Counted from the stretch's first letter, positions 6,781 to 15,198 are shown. The stretch is 64,000 nt of DNA from SIG220 sp045615545 (GCA_045615545.1 JAZLFA010000067.1:1-64000); one strand, 5' to 3'. Numbers and translations: made by a program. The notes: generated from the sequence alone by a model not told the origin.

Positions 6781-9231
6781 TTAATCTTTAGTATGTTTCT
6801 TTTTCTTTAATAACAAAGTTAATGCTGCAGCCGATAGCGTTAATAAGCTTGCTGATGCAATAACAACAATTAATACAGTTTGATCTTCTGATTCAGATAT
6901 TTTCCAACCTTTGTTAATGTTTTGTTGCAGTTTTACAGGATTTCTCCCGGCAAAATCTGTTAAAGAATATGCAGTTGCATTCATCATGTATACATAGTCA
7001 TATTTTGCTGCAAATTCGCCATACGTAGCATCAACAGCAGTTGCATTTGTTAATATTCCTTGAGCTTCGTTTGATAGCAAATCCCAGTGGAAATTAACGG
7101 TTTTACCTGCTGGTACTTCAGCTTCGCTATCGCCTAATGATTCCCAAATACCACTTAAAACATGAGAATCGCCATCAACCTTACGTTGGCATTCACACGC
7201 AATCAATTTGTTAAATTCATTAGCGAAATTATTAGCTTCATCTTCATATCCTAAGAATATTGATACCTCGTTCCAATATTGCCCATCATTTGAACATAGA
7301 TAGAAAGTATATGTTACAGTACCTGTTTCGTTACATATTAAACCTTCTGTTTCATTATAGATCCAATTTGTTCTTGCTGAACCTACCCTTAATCTTGGAG
7401 CGTACTTACTTATTTCTGAAGAATTTTGAAAATATATTTTGAGCTTATCGCCTTTTGACATTTGGAATGTTGCTTTATATTCTTTGTGCTCAGATAAACC
7501 ATCCCATTCAGTTCCTTTATGAAGGTCTGATTTTGCGTCTTGTCCATTAACCATGAAATAGAAACCATTGCTTGGCATAGAAGGAACCGCTAGATGGTAT
7601 TCATGTTTAGTGCTAGAAGATTCAAAATAAATATCAAATGTTTGAGAAGAAACGCCAGCTTTTGAATCGATATTAATTTGGCAATTTAGACCACTCAAAA
7701 TTGTTCCCTTAAAATATGGGTGAGACCATGAAACATTAACTGTTTCTTCGCCACCTGATTCTCCATACCATTTCACATTTCCTGAACTGTCAACGAAATA
7801 AATCTTACACTCTGCATTATTTTCAAAAGTTAAACCTTTTACAACATATTCATTTCCGTCTAGTTTATCTGGATTTTTTATTAGATTGTATTTTCCATCT
7901 CTAGTCCATCCCGCTTCTCCATAAGTTCCTGTAAAATCCCCAGCTAGATAAGTTCCACTATTTATTTGCCAATGAGCATATAAAGTTGTGGGTTCGGTAA
8001 AATCACTGTTTTTTGCACTAGTTCCATCTGCGTTATAATACTGGGTTCCTCCAGAAGATGCTGTAAAGTAACCTAAAAATACGCAGTTTGTTTTGATAGG
8101 AAGTTCACCGCTTTGCAATACTGGCATCGGTTGATCATATCTTGCAGTAATGTTTACTTTTTCGGATGTTCCGCCTGCAAAATTAAATGTTATTGTTACA
8201 TCTTGACTGACTTCTTCCCAATAAGGATATAAGGTCTTATTGTTGTTTTCAGAAAATGCCCCTTTTAAAGCATAATCACATGTTGTTCCGCTAGAATTTG
8301 TTGACCATCCTGATTGAATATATCCCAATCTTGTAAAAATTTTATCTTTTAACGTAATGTCAAAACCCTGGTCTTTAGTATCGCTAGCATCTGAACCAGT
8401 GCCATGTGTGCCCTTTTTATATGAAATTGTATATTGAGACAATGAGAACCTATATGACATGTTGTTAGTATCAGTTATGTAATATGCTTTTAGAATATAG
8501 GTGTTTGGTTTTTGTACATAGGCCTTCCAATCGCCACCTTTATTAAAGTCAGCATTCTCGCTTGCCCCATGCCCAGTATCATTGTTAACATCGTTTGCAT
8601 AATGGTCTGTGCGCACGCCGTTTGAATATGCTGTAACTAAAATACCACTCCAGCTACTAGTTGTTGTAATAGTAGCTTGTTGACCATTATCAATTGATGT
8701 CATTTTTACCATATCAGGATTAGATCCTGTTACGTACCAGCCATCATCATAATATTTTGACCATGTTCCATCGCATTTTCCTCCGCCGCCTGACCATGTT
8801 GCAGTAGAAGTTGTTATTGTAAAAAAATCATTTCCAGCATTACCGTCTTTAGGTATTGTTAAGTCTTTGGTTTGTGCTCCCCAATCGCTAACCGCACCTG
8901 TGCCGCCATTAACTCTAACAAAAATTACATTTGAATAATCCTTTGGTAAATCATACTTCCAAACATTCCCGGAGACAAAAGTCATTCTAACACCAGGCCA
9001 ACTAGCATTTTTATCGTCACCAGTATAACAATATGCCGCTATTGCTGCACTGTTTTCTGTCCACCAACTATATTCCATTTTGCAATAAATTGTTGCAGGA
9101 CATTCATTCACAGCTTCTGCTTTTTCCACAGCTTTATTTCCAAATGAAATTCCAGTAAGAACACCAATAGATGTTAGTAAGGAAATTCCTAGCAAAGATA
9201 ATAACTTAAAATGTGATCTTTTTTTGAACAT
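6781..9231 (-). CDS. Large surface protein with starch-binding-like and InlB-type repeats, C-terminal anchor (paralogue of 10140-13226)
   Basis: 816 residues. Signal peptide about 1-40. About 45-140 resembles a CBM26-type starch-binding module (aromatic-rich, with NASWPGVRM). Two Listeria-Bacteroides/InlB-type B repeats lie at about 268-340 and 343-425, ending LYPYWEE and LYAHW. The C-terminal ~150 residues match the paralogue (FNKLIACEC, AAKYDYV, WKISESEDQ), followed by a 24-residue membrane helix (785-808) and KKKKHTKD. No LPXTG sorting motif. AAGGTGG lies 10 nt before the ATG. Likely role: cell-surface carbohydrate or host-glycan binding; no catalytic domain seen. Confidence 0.8.
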   Translation of the reverse strand: MFKKRSHFKLLSLLGISLLTSIGVLTGISFGNKAVEKAEAVNECPATIYCKMEYSWWTENSAAIAAYCYTGDDKNASWPGVRMTFVSGNVWKYDLPKDYSNVIFVRVNGGTGAVSDWGAQTKDLTIPKDGNAGNDFFTITTSTATWSGGGGKCDGTWSKYYDDGWYVTGSNPDMVKMTSIDNGQQATITTTSSWSGILVTAYSNGVRTDHYANDVNNDTGHGASENADFNKGGDWKAYVQKPNTYILKAYYITDTNNMSYRFSLSQYTISYKKGTHGTGSDASDTKDQGFDITLKDKIFTRLGYIQSGWSTNSSGTTCDYALKGAFSENNNKTLYPYWEEVSQDVTITFNFAGGTSEKVNITARYDQPMPVLQSGELPIKTNCVFLGYFTASSGGTQYYNADGTSAKNSDFTEPTTLYAHWQINSGTYLAGDFTGTYGEAGWTRDGKYNLIKNPDKLDGNEYVVKGLTFENNAECKIYFVDSSGNVKWYGESGGEETVNVSWSHPYFKGTILSGLNCQINIDSKAGVSSQTFDIYFESSSTKHEYHLAVPSMPSNGFYFMVNGQDAKSDLHKGTEWDGLSEHKEYKATFQMSKGDKLKIYFQNSSEISKYAPRLRVGSARTNWIYNETEGLICNETGTVTYTFYLCSNDGQYWNEVSIFLGYEDEANNFANEFNKLIACECQRKVDGDSHVLSGIWESLGDSEAEVPAGKTVNFHWDLLSNEAQGILTNATAVDATYGEFAAKYDYVYMMNATAYSLTDFAGRNPVKLQQNINKGWKISESEDQTVLIVVIASASLLTLSAAALTLLLKKKKHTKD

Positions 9232-9263
9232 AAAATAAATCCACCTTTTTCTATAAAATTATC

Positions 9264-9281
9264 GCCACATTATTAATGGCC
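9264..9281 (-). repeat. Left copy of 18-bp inverted repeat near the recombinase
   Basis: On the minus strand it reads GGCCATTAATAATGTGGC, 33 bp before the start codon of the 816-aa surface gene. The right copy at 10093-10110 on the plus strand differs at two central positions. The element is itself a broken palindrome, GCCA-N9-TGGC. Candidate recombinase crossover site, or a conserved leader element of the two paralogues. Confidence 0.65.
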
Positions 9282-9299
9282 GAAAAATATGTCATTATT

Positions 9300-9328
9300 T
9301 ATATATAATATATAAAGCGTACTGTCAA
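9300..9328 (-). promoter_or_regulatory. Strong promoter facing the 816-aa surface gene
   Basis: On the minus strand: TTGACA (9323-9328), 17-bp spacer, TATATA (9300-9305). Expected start near 9293, giving a leader of about 60 nt that carries the 18-bp repeat and a ribosome site. An imperfect TGTGCGTA/TACACATA dyad (about 9339-9354) lies just upstream of the -35. The promoter sits inside the segment bounded by the two inverted repeats. Confidence 0.7.
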
Positions 9329-9413
9329 GTGTGTATAATGTGCGTATACACATATATACTATGTATATAAAATTGATCAAAAAAAATATTCATTTTTGTA
9401 AATTCGCACAATT

Positions 9414-10028
9414 TCACGTATTGGTGGCATTTTGACTTTGTTCTTTTCTTAAGTAACGATATAAGGTGTTTGGATGCACTCCAATTCTTCGTGCAATTTT
9501 ACGAACACTCACTCCTTTTGAAAGAAGATAATGTATGCGTTTATCATGCCGTTCACAAAGCAAAGAAACGTTCTTACTCCCTTTAGGTCTACCGAGAGTT
9601 ACTCCACTTTTACGTAAGCGAGATAATGCCTCTTTTGTACGCTGAGAAATAAGCTGTCTTTCAATCTCTGCACTTAATGAAAATGCAAATGCAATAACTT
9701 TAGATTCTATATTATCTCCAAGAATAAAGTTATCTTTTATAGTGATCACTTTTACACCTTTATTCATGCAGATATTTAATATCTCCATAATCATATAAAA
9801 ACTTCGACCTAATCTAGATAGTTCACTCGCTATTAAAATATCATTTTCTTTTAGGTTTTTAAGCAATATTCCAAGCCTTCTTTTTTGATATTTTTTCTTA
9901 CCACTTATAGTCTCCTCAATGTATCTTGAGATTATTAGATTGTGTACTTCACAATATCTATTAATTTCATACTTTTGATTTTCTACTGATTGAGTGTCTG
10001 TACTCACCCTTATGTATACGTATACCAT
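9414..10028 (-). CDS. Serine site-specific recombinase (resolvase/invertase, Mpi/PinR-like)
   Basis: 204 residues, full length for small serine invertases. The catalytic domain begins YIRVSTDTQS with nucleophile Ser9 and Arg7; SELSRLGRS and the E-helix region (FAFSLSAEIERQLISQRTKE) follow. The C-terminal DNA-binding part has GRPKGSKN and a helix-turn-helix (VSVRKIARRIGVHPNTLYRY). It lies alone between two divergent surface-protein genes, inside their flanking 18-bp inverted repeats, the setting of a DNA invertase. An AGGAGG lies 17 nt before the ATG, unusually far; an upstream in-frame stop excludes an earlier start. A TATAAT (minus, 10058-10063) may be its -10 box. Confidence 0.92.
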   Translation of the reverse strand: MVYVYIRVSTDTQSVENQKYEINRYCEVHNLIISRYIEETISGKKKYQKRRLGILLKNLKENDILIASELSRLGRSFYMIMEILNICMNKGVKVITIKDNFILGDNIESKVIAFAFSLSAEIERQLISQRTKEALSRLRKSGVTLGRPKGSKNVSLLCERHDKRIHYLLSKGVSVRKIARRIGVHPNTLYRYLRKEQSQNATNT

Positions 10029-10092
10029 ATATCAAATATTAATATCCTCCTAAATTGATTATAGAGAATATAAAAGGATTCACTAAATAATT

Positions 10093-10110
10093 GGCCATTA
10101 AAATTGTGGC
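10093..10110 (+). repeat. Right copy of 18-bp inverted repeat near the recombinase
   Basis: GGCCATTAAAATTGTGGC, 29 bp before ATG 10140. It matches the left copy (9264-9281, opposite strand) at 16 of 18 positions, in inverted orientation, with 811 bp between them. No convincing promoter is seen on the plus strand between the recombinase and this repeat. Confidence 0.65.
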
Positions 10111-10139
10111 AGTATTACTATCCGATTGGAGACACTATT

Positions 10140-13100
10140 ATGAAACACTTATTTTCTCGTTCAAAAACATTCGCATTAATTGCATTATCTTTACTTACTG
10201 GTATTGGTGTTTTTAGTGGTGTGGCAGTTAGTAATGGAAATATTGAACAGGCAGAAGCTCAAGATAATGCAACAATATATTTCAAAGACCAATCATGGTG
10301 GAACGCAGATGGTGCTCATACCTACGTTCATTACTGGGGGGGTACTTCATCAACAACATGGCCTGGCACAAGTACAACGGATAAAGGTAATGGTTATTGG
10401 GAAGCAACAATCCCAGCTAATTCAAGTGGTTTTCAATTTGTTAGAGTAAGTAGCTCGGGTGTCGACTGGGGTGCTAAAACTGTTAATCTTTCTTTAGATT
10501 CTGAAGGAAAAAACCTATACACTCTTAGTAATACAGCAGTGTGGGGCGGTAATGGTGCGAGTGCTACCGCTTCGTATTATAATAATGAATCAATAACTTA
10601 TTATTTTGCAGGAAGTGAATGGGGTTGGGGTGATATTAATACTATGCCAACTTTCTCCAAAAAAGATAACATTGAATATGAATTGTTAAATGTTGTTGTC
10701 AGAAGCGATAATGCAACTTTTAAAGGCTTCTTTACTCATGGTTGGCAGGCCGATTATATAAATCCAAATCAAACTGAATCCGGACCTCAATCTGGTGATT
10801 ATAAAATTGAGTTTGATGGTAATGCAAATGGTGTGATTAAAAAAGCTGGTACATACAATATCTATTTAACACCAAGCAATGGAAAAATGTGGCTAAATGT
10901 TCAGAAATATGATGTTACATATAACGTCAACGGAGCTACTTCTGGTTCTAATTCAACTCAGACTGGTTTTATTGATCAAACATTTACAACAAGAGCATCG
11001 ATAGGAATATCTAAAACAGGATATACATTCCAAGGTTGGAACACTAAATCTGATGGTACAGGCACAACATATGCCGCAAATACAGCAGTAAATTTAGGAT
11101 TAAACGCTGGTGATTCATTAACCTTATATGCTAAATGGTCTCCAAATACTAACACACCATATACGGTTCAACATAGATTACAAAATACAACTCGTTCTAG
11201 TTATGTAGTTGATTCCGAACGCACAGAAGAATTACTAGGCACAACAGGTGCGCAAACAAATGCGCAAGCGCTAACAATTGAAGGTTTTACCGCTAAAACA
11301 ATAACTCAACAAACAATCGCTGGAGACGGCTCAACAATCGTAAATGTTGATTATGATAGAAAACCATACACATTAACTTTTAATGCAGATGGTGGCACTT
11401 GTAGCGAATCAACAAGAACCGTTTATTATGGCTGTCAATTTGGCACTCTTCCAACACCAACAAAAACCGATGGAAGTGAATTTGGTGGATGGTATACCGG
11501 AAGTGGAGGAACTGGAACATTAATTTCTTCTTCTACCTTAGCGACTGGTAATTTGACAGTTTATGCTAAGTGGGTAGCTGCAATTATAAAACACAATGTT
11601 ACACTTACTGCTGGAACTGGAATGACCGGAGCGGATCAAACAACTGAAGTTGCAGAAGGCTCAACTTTTACAATTCCTTCCACAAATCCTTTTGCCTTAA
11701 ATGGTGGTTATGTTTTTAAGGAATGGACAGATGGTACTAACACATATGCACCTGGTGCCACTATTACAATGGGTACTAGTGATATAACATTAACTTCTAA
11801 CGCTAGAATTCAATATGATCTAAAAATCACACATCAAGGTTCAACATCTACTATTCCGTTTACCTATGGTTCAAGTAAATTTACTATTGCTGAAATCTCT
11901 GTTATAAAAGGAGATATCGTAGAGCTATATGATTATTCTACTAGTATAGCTGGTACAAAAGTACATGCTGGTATTGATGGAGCGTCCGATGGTTGTTGGA
12001 GAGATAATGGCACAACCATTACTAGCGATGAAGAAAGTACACAAACATTCTCAATTGAAATAAAACCAGGTGATGAAAATAGAGATAAGTATTTACTTAC
12101 AAAATATACTGGCACAGTTGATACTGAGTATTCAGTTTATGTTGGTGGCACACGTTATGTAATGGAACAAACTGATGATACTCCTACAGGATTTACCGCT
12201 CAATATAAAGCAACTACTTCTGGGGCACTTAAAGATGACAAAGTAACTTTTAAAAGCAACAAAGGTCAAATGGATTTTGCTGTATCTAGAGACGCTACAT
12301 CAAATACCTATATTGGTGAAGATGGAAAGCAACACATAAAAGCAGGAAATGACGGTGTACTAGATATTTATCTTAAAATTAAAGAAAACGGCGGCTCTAC
12401 AACATATAGTTCATTTGTAAGTGGATTAAGATCGGAAAAATCAGGATATAGATTGATTATACGAAACAACACCGCCAATACTGTTCGAACAGTAGATTTA
12501 GCTAATGGTACAGATAGCTCAGGTAATACACAATACGAAGCAATGAATATCCATGTTGAAAAAGACGAATATATATACTTATATAAAAACGAAAATGATG
12601 TGGATAGAAGTTTCAGCGAAGGTGTTGTTCAACCAGATGGTTCCGTTCCTAATAGTTTTGAAAAAAGCAACGGCAATGCACTGTGTAAAACAACTGGAGA
12701 TTATAATTTCTATGTAAAATCTACAGACTTCTTATGGAATGTCAACTCAATATGGATTGCAAAGGGTGGGAATCCAGAAACTGATGCAATCGCCTTTGCA
12801 CAAGGTTTTAACTCCGCTATTGGAGCCGAGTGTTATGATCAGGGTGGCCATAAGGATACGCTAAAAAGTGCATGGGATGCGCAAGCTAGTTTATTTGCTA
12901 CTCTTTCCGACCAAGCAAAAGCTTATTTTAATGGTAGTTCAACATCAAGCGATACAAACATTATTAATTGTTTAGCTAAATATGATTATGTCTTCATTAA
13001 ATACTGGGGGGTTTTATTTACCGAAACTTCTGATGATTTTATGGCAAGACATAGAAATTCAAATGGCGATATCAAATACCCGCAAAGCGCTAATCGTAGC

Positions 13101-13226
13101 TGGAAAATATCTGACTCTGAAGATCAAACTATATTAATTGTTGTTATTGCTTCTGCAAGTTTATTATTGTTATCAGCTACAGCCTTAACATTATTATTAA
13201 AGAAAAAGAAACGCTTAGATAAATAA
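10140..13226 (+). CDS. Giant surface protein with starch-binding-like module and InlB-type repeats, C-terminal anchor (paralogue of 6781-9231)
   Basis: 1028 residues from ATG 10140, chosen over an in-frame ATG at 10104 because GGAG (10128-10131) precedes it by 8 nt and a clean signal peptide then begins (KHLFSRSKTFALIALSLLTG). After cleavage near AEAQ comes a CBM26-like aromatic-rich module (SWWNADG, STTWPG), then at least three InlB/Listeria-Bacteroides-type repeats with GYTFQGWNTK, LYAKW and VYAKW motifs. The C-terminal region matches the paralogue (CLAKYDYVFI, WKISDSEDQ), followed by a membrane helix (about 997-1020) and KKKKRLDK. It starts in the opposite direction to its paralogue across the recombinase. 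Function inferred as surface adhesion or glycan binding. Confidence 0.82.
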   Translation: MKHLFSRSKTFALIALSLLTGIGVFSGVAVSNGNIEQAEAQDNATIYFKDQSWWNADGAHTYVHYWGGTSSTTWPGTSTTDKGNGYWEATIPANSSGFQFVRVSSSGVDWGAKTVNLSLDSEGKNLYTLSNTAVWGGNGASATASYYNNESITYYFAGSEWGWGDINTMPTFSKKDNIEYELLNVVVRSDNATFKGFFTHGWQADYINPNQTESGPQSGDYKIEFDGNANGVIKKAGTYNIYLTPSNGKMWLNVQKYDVTYNVNGATSGSNSTQTGFIDQTFTTRASIGISKTGYTFQGWNTKSDGTGTTYAANTAVNLGLNAGDSLTLYAKWSPNTNTPYTVQHRLQNTTRSSYVVDSERTEELLGTTGAQTNAQALTIEGFTAKTITQQTIAGDGSTIVNVDYDRKPYTLTFNADGGTCSESTRTVYYGCQFGTLPTPTKTDGSEFGGWYTGSGGTGTLISSSTLATGNLTVYAKWVAAIIKHNVTLTAGTGMTGADQTTEVAEGSTFTIPSTNPFALNGGYVFKEWTDGTNTYAPGATITMGTSDITLTSNARIQYDLKITHQGSTSTIPFTYGSSKFTIAEISVIKGDIVELYDYSTSIAGTKVHAGIDGASDGCWRDNGTTITSDEESTQTFSIEIKPGDENRDKYLLTKYTGTVDTEYSVYVGGTRYVMEQTDDTPTGFTAQYKATTSGALKDDKVTFKSNKGQMDFAVSRDATSNTYIGEDGKQHIKAGNDGVLDIYLKIKENGGSTTYSSFVSGLRSEKSGYRLIIRNNTANTVRTVDLANGTDSSGNTQYEAMNIHVEKDEYIYLYKNENDVDRSFSEGVVQPDGSVPNSFEKSNGNALCKTTGDYNFYVKSTDFLWNVNSIWIAKGGNPETDAIAFAQGFNSAIGAECYDQGGHKDTLKSAWDAQASLFATLSDQAKAYFNGSSTSSDTNIINCLAKYDYVFIKYWGVLFTETSDDFMARHRNSNGDIKYPQSANRSWKISDSEDQTILIVVIASASLLLLSATALTLLLKKKKRLDK

Positions 13227-13236
13227 GAATAAATAC

Positions 13237-13273
13237 ATGAAAAAGTGACTTACATATGTAGGCCACTTTTCAT
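13237..13273 (+). terminator. Terminator-like hairpin after surface gene
   Basis: AAAAGTG (13241-13247) pairs with CACTTTT (13264-13270); the loop holds the palindrome TACATATGTA. Only a short T-run is in the stem end, so efficiency is uncertain. The rest of 13274-13362 shows only the leader of the next gene. Confidence 0.55.
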
Positions 13274-13362
13274 AATGGTTGATATTAATGATTAAAGACA
13301 GATCTATAGTACTTACAATAATGATAATTGTCATTTAATGTATTATTATTAATTAAGGAATT

Positions 13363-13545
13363 ATGCTTAAACAAATATCAGCAATTATTGATAAAAACAT
13401 GCCTTTAGTGTCTAATCTTGCTAATGTAGTAGCAATATTAAAAGATATGAAGGATATTAATTGGTGTGGTTTTTATCTTGCTAAGGATGATACTCTGTAT
13501 TTAGGAAACGAGTGGGAATCCTTGGTTATTCAATTGCCGAGATGA
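13363..13545 (+). pseudogene. Truncated free methionine-(R)-sulfoxide reductase (fRMsr, GAF domain)
   Basis: 60 codons. The first ~47 residues match the N-terminus of fRMsr (YebR/MsrC): SNLANVVAILKDM, INWCGFYLAKDDTLYLG. At the point where the family continues with FQGKxAC the frame changes into unrelated sequence (NEWESLVIQLPR) and stops. The catalytic cysteines, which lie further on in the ~150-residue family, are missing. A normal ribosome site (TTAAGGA) precedes the ATG. The break lies just before the left end of the TnpB element, so element insertion or an adjacent deletion probably destroyed the gene. No C-terminal part is found after the element. Confidence 0.75.
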
Positions 13546-15032
13546 AAGCGAGCAAAAGTAATTTCTTAAAAGTTATTTTCTTTGAAAATAAATTCCAAAT
13601 TTCGTGTTAATATGATATAATAAAACTAAGAAATAATATGCTGTTAACAAAGAAATTTATTCTCAAACCAACTAGAACTCAATGTATTATATTGGGGCAT
13701 TTTACTTATGCTGCTAGCAAACTATTCAATGTTGGTAACTACGAAAGAAAAGAATATAAAAATCTTGGTTTTGATAAAGAGCCAGATTGGTATGAACAAA
13801 AGAAAAGGTTAAAGGACAATATTTGGTATAAATCTTTACCTAGTCAAACTGCTCAAGATGTCCTTAAAAATCTTGATGAAAGTTGGAAAAGTTATCATAC
13901 GCTTAAATATAAATTTGACCATGGAAAGAAATTGTCTGGTGAACCAAAATCCCCTTATTATAAAAAAGATGGTAGCCATACAAATATCACATTTTTAAGT
14001 AATGGATTTAAAGTTGTTGGAAATAAAATAAGACTAACGATTCCTAAAGCAATGAAAGAACATCTTTTAAATAAATATGGAATACATGATAATTTTATTT
14101 ATCTAAATATAAAAGAACCAATTGATGGAATGATCAAAGAAATATCTTTTTCCTATAGAAATGATGAAGAATATGATGTTTATATTAATTATGAAACATT
14201 TGTTAAACCAATTAAAAACGATAACGGAAGACATATTTCTATTGATCTAGGTATTAATAATCTAGCAACTATATATGATAATAAGGGACATTCTTTTATT
14301 ATTTCCGGCAACAGCTATTTAAACACTTTATATTATTACAATAAAAGAATATCTTATTATCAATCTATTAATGACCAAGCTCATAAAAAAGATATAGATA
14401 ATAAAAATCATATTTATACAACTAATAGAATCAATAAATTATATGAGAAGAAAAATAAGATTATAAATTATATTATCCATAAAACCACTAAAACAATCGT
14501 GGATTATTGTGTTCATAACAACATCACTAAAGTAATTATTGGTGATGTTTCTGGTATAGATAATATTAAGTCAAATAAAATAGGTAAACAAAAGAAGGAA
14601 TTTAATCAAAAATTACATAGTTTACCATTTGATAAAATTTATCATTGTCTTGAATATAAATTAATAAGGAAAGGAGTAACTTTAATAAAACAAAATGAGG
14701 CATTTACAAGTCAATGTTCTCCAACTTCAAAAGAAGTTTCTAAAGAATATGCGGACAAAAACAAACGTATCTATCGTGGACTATTTAAAAGTGGTAACGA
14801 TATTTACAACGCAGATTCTGTTGGCGCTTTTAACATATTAAGAAAATATTACCAGGAGAACAATACAAGTAGAAATTTAAATTACAAATGCCTTTCTAAT
14901 CCAACAAAAATAAGTATCTCTGTAACTTCTAGTCCTTATAAGGAAGAAGTAGGAGTATTGGGTGGGAACCACCCTGATATCTATGCACTTAAACGTGCCT
15001 TAGATTCGATGCTCGGTAATTCAATTGCCGAG
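13521..15032 (+). mobile_element. TnpB-only IS200/IS605-superfamily element (IS1341-like)
   Basis: Defined by a direct repeat of an imperfect palindrome at both sides of tnpB: 13524-13541 (GGTTATTCAATTGCCGAG) and 15015-15032 (one mismatch). The right copy is the 3' arm of a stem CTCGG...CCGAG (15012-15032). No TnpA transposase is present, so movement would need one in trans. True ends may extend a few bases beyond. It lies after the broken fRMsr gene. Confidence 0.65.
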
Positions 15033-15035
15033 TAA
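13638..15035 (+). CDS. tnpB: TnpB RNA-guided endonuclease (OrfB family)
   Basis: 465 residues. RuvC-like nuclease: candidate catalytic Asp203 (SIDLGINNLA), Glu354 (NEAFTSQ) and Asp393 (YNADSVGAFNI). It belongs to the subgroup in which the CxxC zinc-finger pairs are replaced by a RRGLF-type segment (here RIYRGLF, 378-383). TnpB cuts DNA using an omega-RNA made from the element's 3' end. The reading frame runs through the right-end hairpin and stops just after it. An extended -10 (TGATATAAT) ends about 20 nt before the ATG. No frameshift is seen, so it may be active. Confidence 0.87.
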   Translation: MLLTKKFILKPTRTQCIILGHFTYAASKLFNVGNYERKEYKNLGFDKEPDWYEQKKRLKDNIWYKSLPSQTAQDVLKNLDESWKSYHTLKYKFDHGKKLSGEPKSPYYKKDGSHTNITFLSNGFKVVGNKIRLTIPKAMKEHLLNKYGIHDNFIYLNIKEPIDGMIKEISFSYRNDEEYDVYINYETFVKPIKNDNGRHISIDLGINNLATIYDNKGHSFIISGNSYLNTLYYYNKRISYYQSINDQAHKKDIDNKNHIYTTNRINKLYEKKNKIINYIIHKTTKTIVDYCVHNNITKVIIGDVSGIDNIKSNKIGKQKKEFNQKLHSLPFDKIYHCLEYKLIRKGVTLIKQNEAFTSQCSPTSKEVSKEYADKNKRIYRGLFKSGNDIYNADSVGAFNILRKYYQENNTSRNLNYKCLSNPTKISISVTSSPYKEEVGVLGGNHPDIYALKRALDSMLGNSIAE

Positions 15036-15052
15036 TTCACGACAAAAGTATA
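14960..15052 (+). ncRNA. Candidate omega-RNA scaffold and guide of TnpB
   Basis: Three hairpins in a row at the 3' end of tnpB: GGGTGG-GAA-CCACCC (14960-14974), GCAC-N6-GTGC (14985-14998) and CTCGG...CCGAG (15012-15032, stem extendable to 10 bp with one wobble). Known omega-RNAs come from this position and carry a guide of ~16-20 nt directly after the right end, which here would be about 15033-15052. Boundaries are inferred. Confidence 0.5.
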
Positions 15053-15090
15053 TGTTAACTTTGTTGCGTAAAGATAAAAAGAATAAATTT

Positions 15091-15132
15091 CCCCAATTAT
15101 CAAAGGCAAGAAAATGATATTGGGGATTTTTT
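15091..15132 (+). terminator. Rho-independent terminator
   Basis: CCCCAATTATC (15091-15101) pairs with GATATTGGGG (15116-15125) with one bulge, followed by ATTTTTT. It closes the transcript through the TnpB element. The gap 15036-15198 otherwise holds only the next promoter. Confidence 0.75.
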
Positions 15133-15160
15133 GTTACCTTATATTTTGTATGTAATCTAA

Positions 15161-15191
15161 CAATGCAATATCTGCATTGCTGTGGTACACT
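15161..15191 (+). promoter_or_regulatory. Extended -10 promoter with dyad, leaderless start
   Basis: TGG-TACACT (15183-15191) is an extended -10 box ending 7 nt before ATG 15199. A perfect dyad CAATGCA-N5-TGCATTG (15161-15179) occupies the -35 region, suggesting a repressor or activator site. No Shine-Dalgarno sequence precedes the ATG. Confidence 0.5.
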
Positions 15192-15198
15192 AAAATAT

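Noticed and set aside
10014..10025. Palindrome GTATACGTATAC as recombinase crossover site
   Set aside because: It lies in the recombinase's first codons (VYVYI), and the other GTATAC at 9344 shares little beyond the core.
10180..10449. 89-codon plus-strand ORF inside the giant surface gene
   Set aside because: Other-frame shadow of the signal peptide and first module; no ribosome site or family match.
6781..13226. LPXTG sortase anchoring of the two surface proteins
   Set aside because: No LPXTG-like motif precedes the C-terminal helix in either protein.
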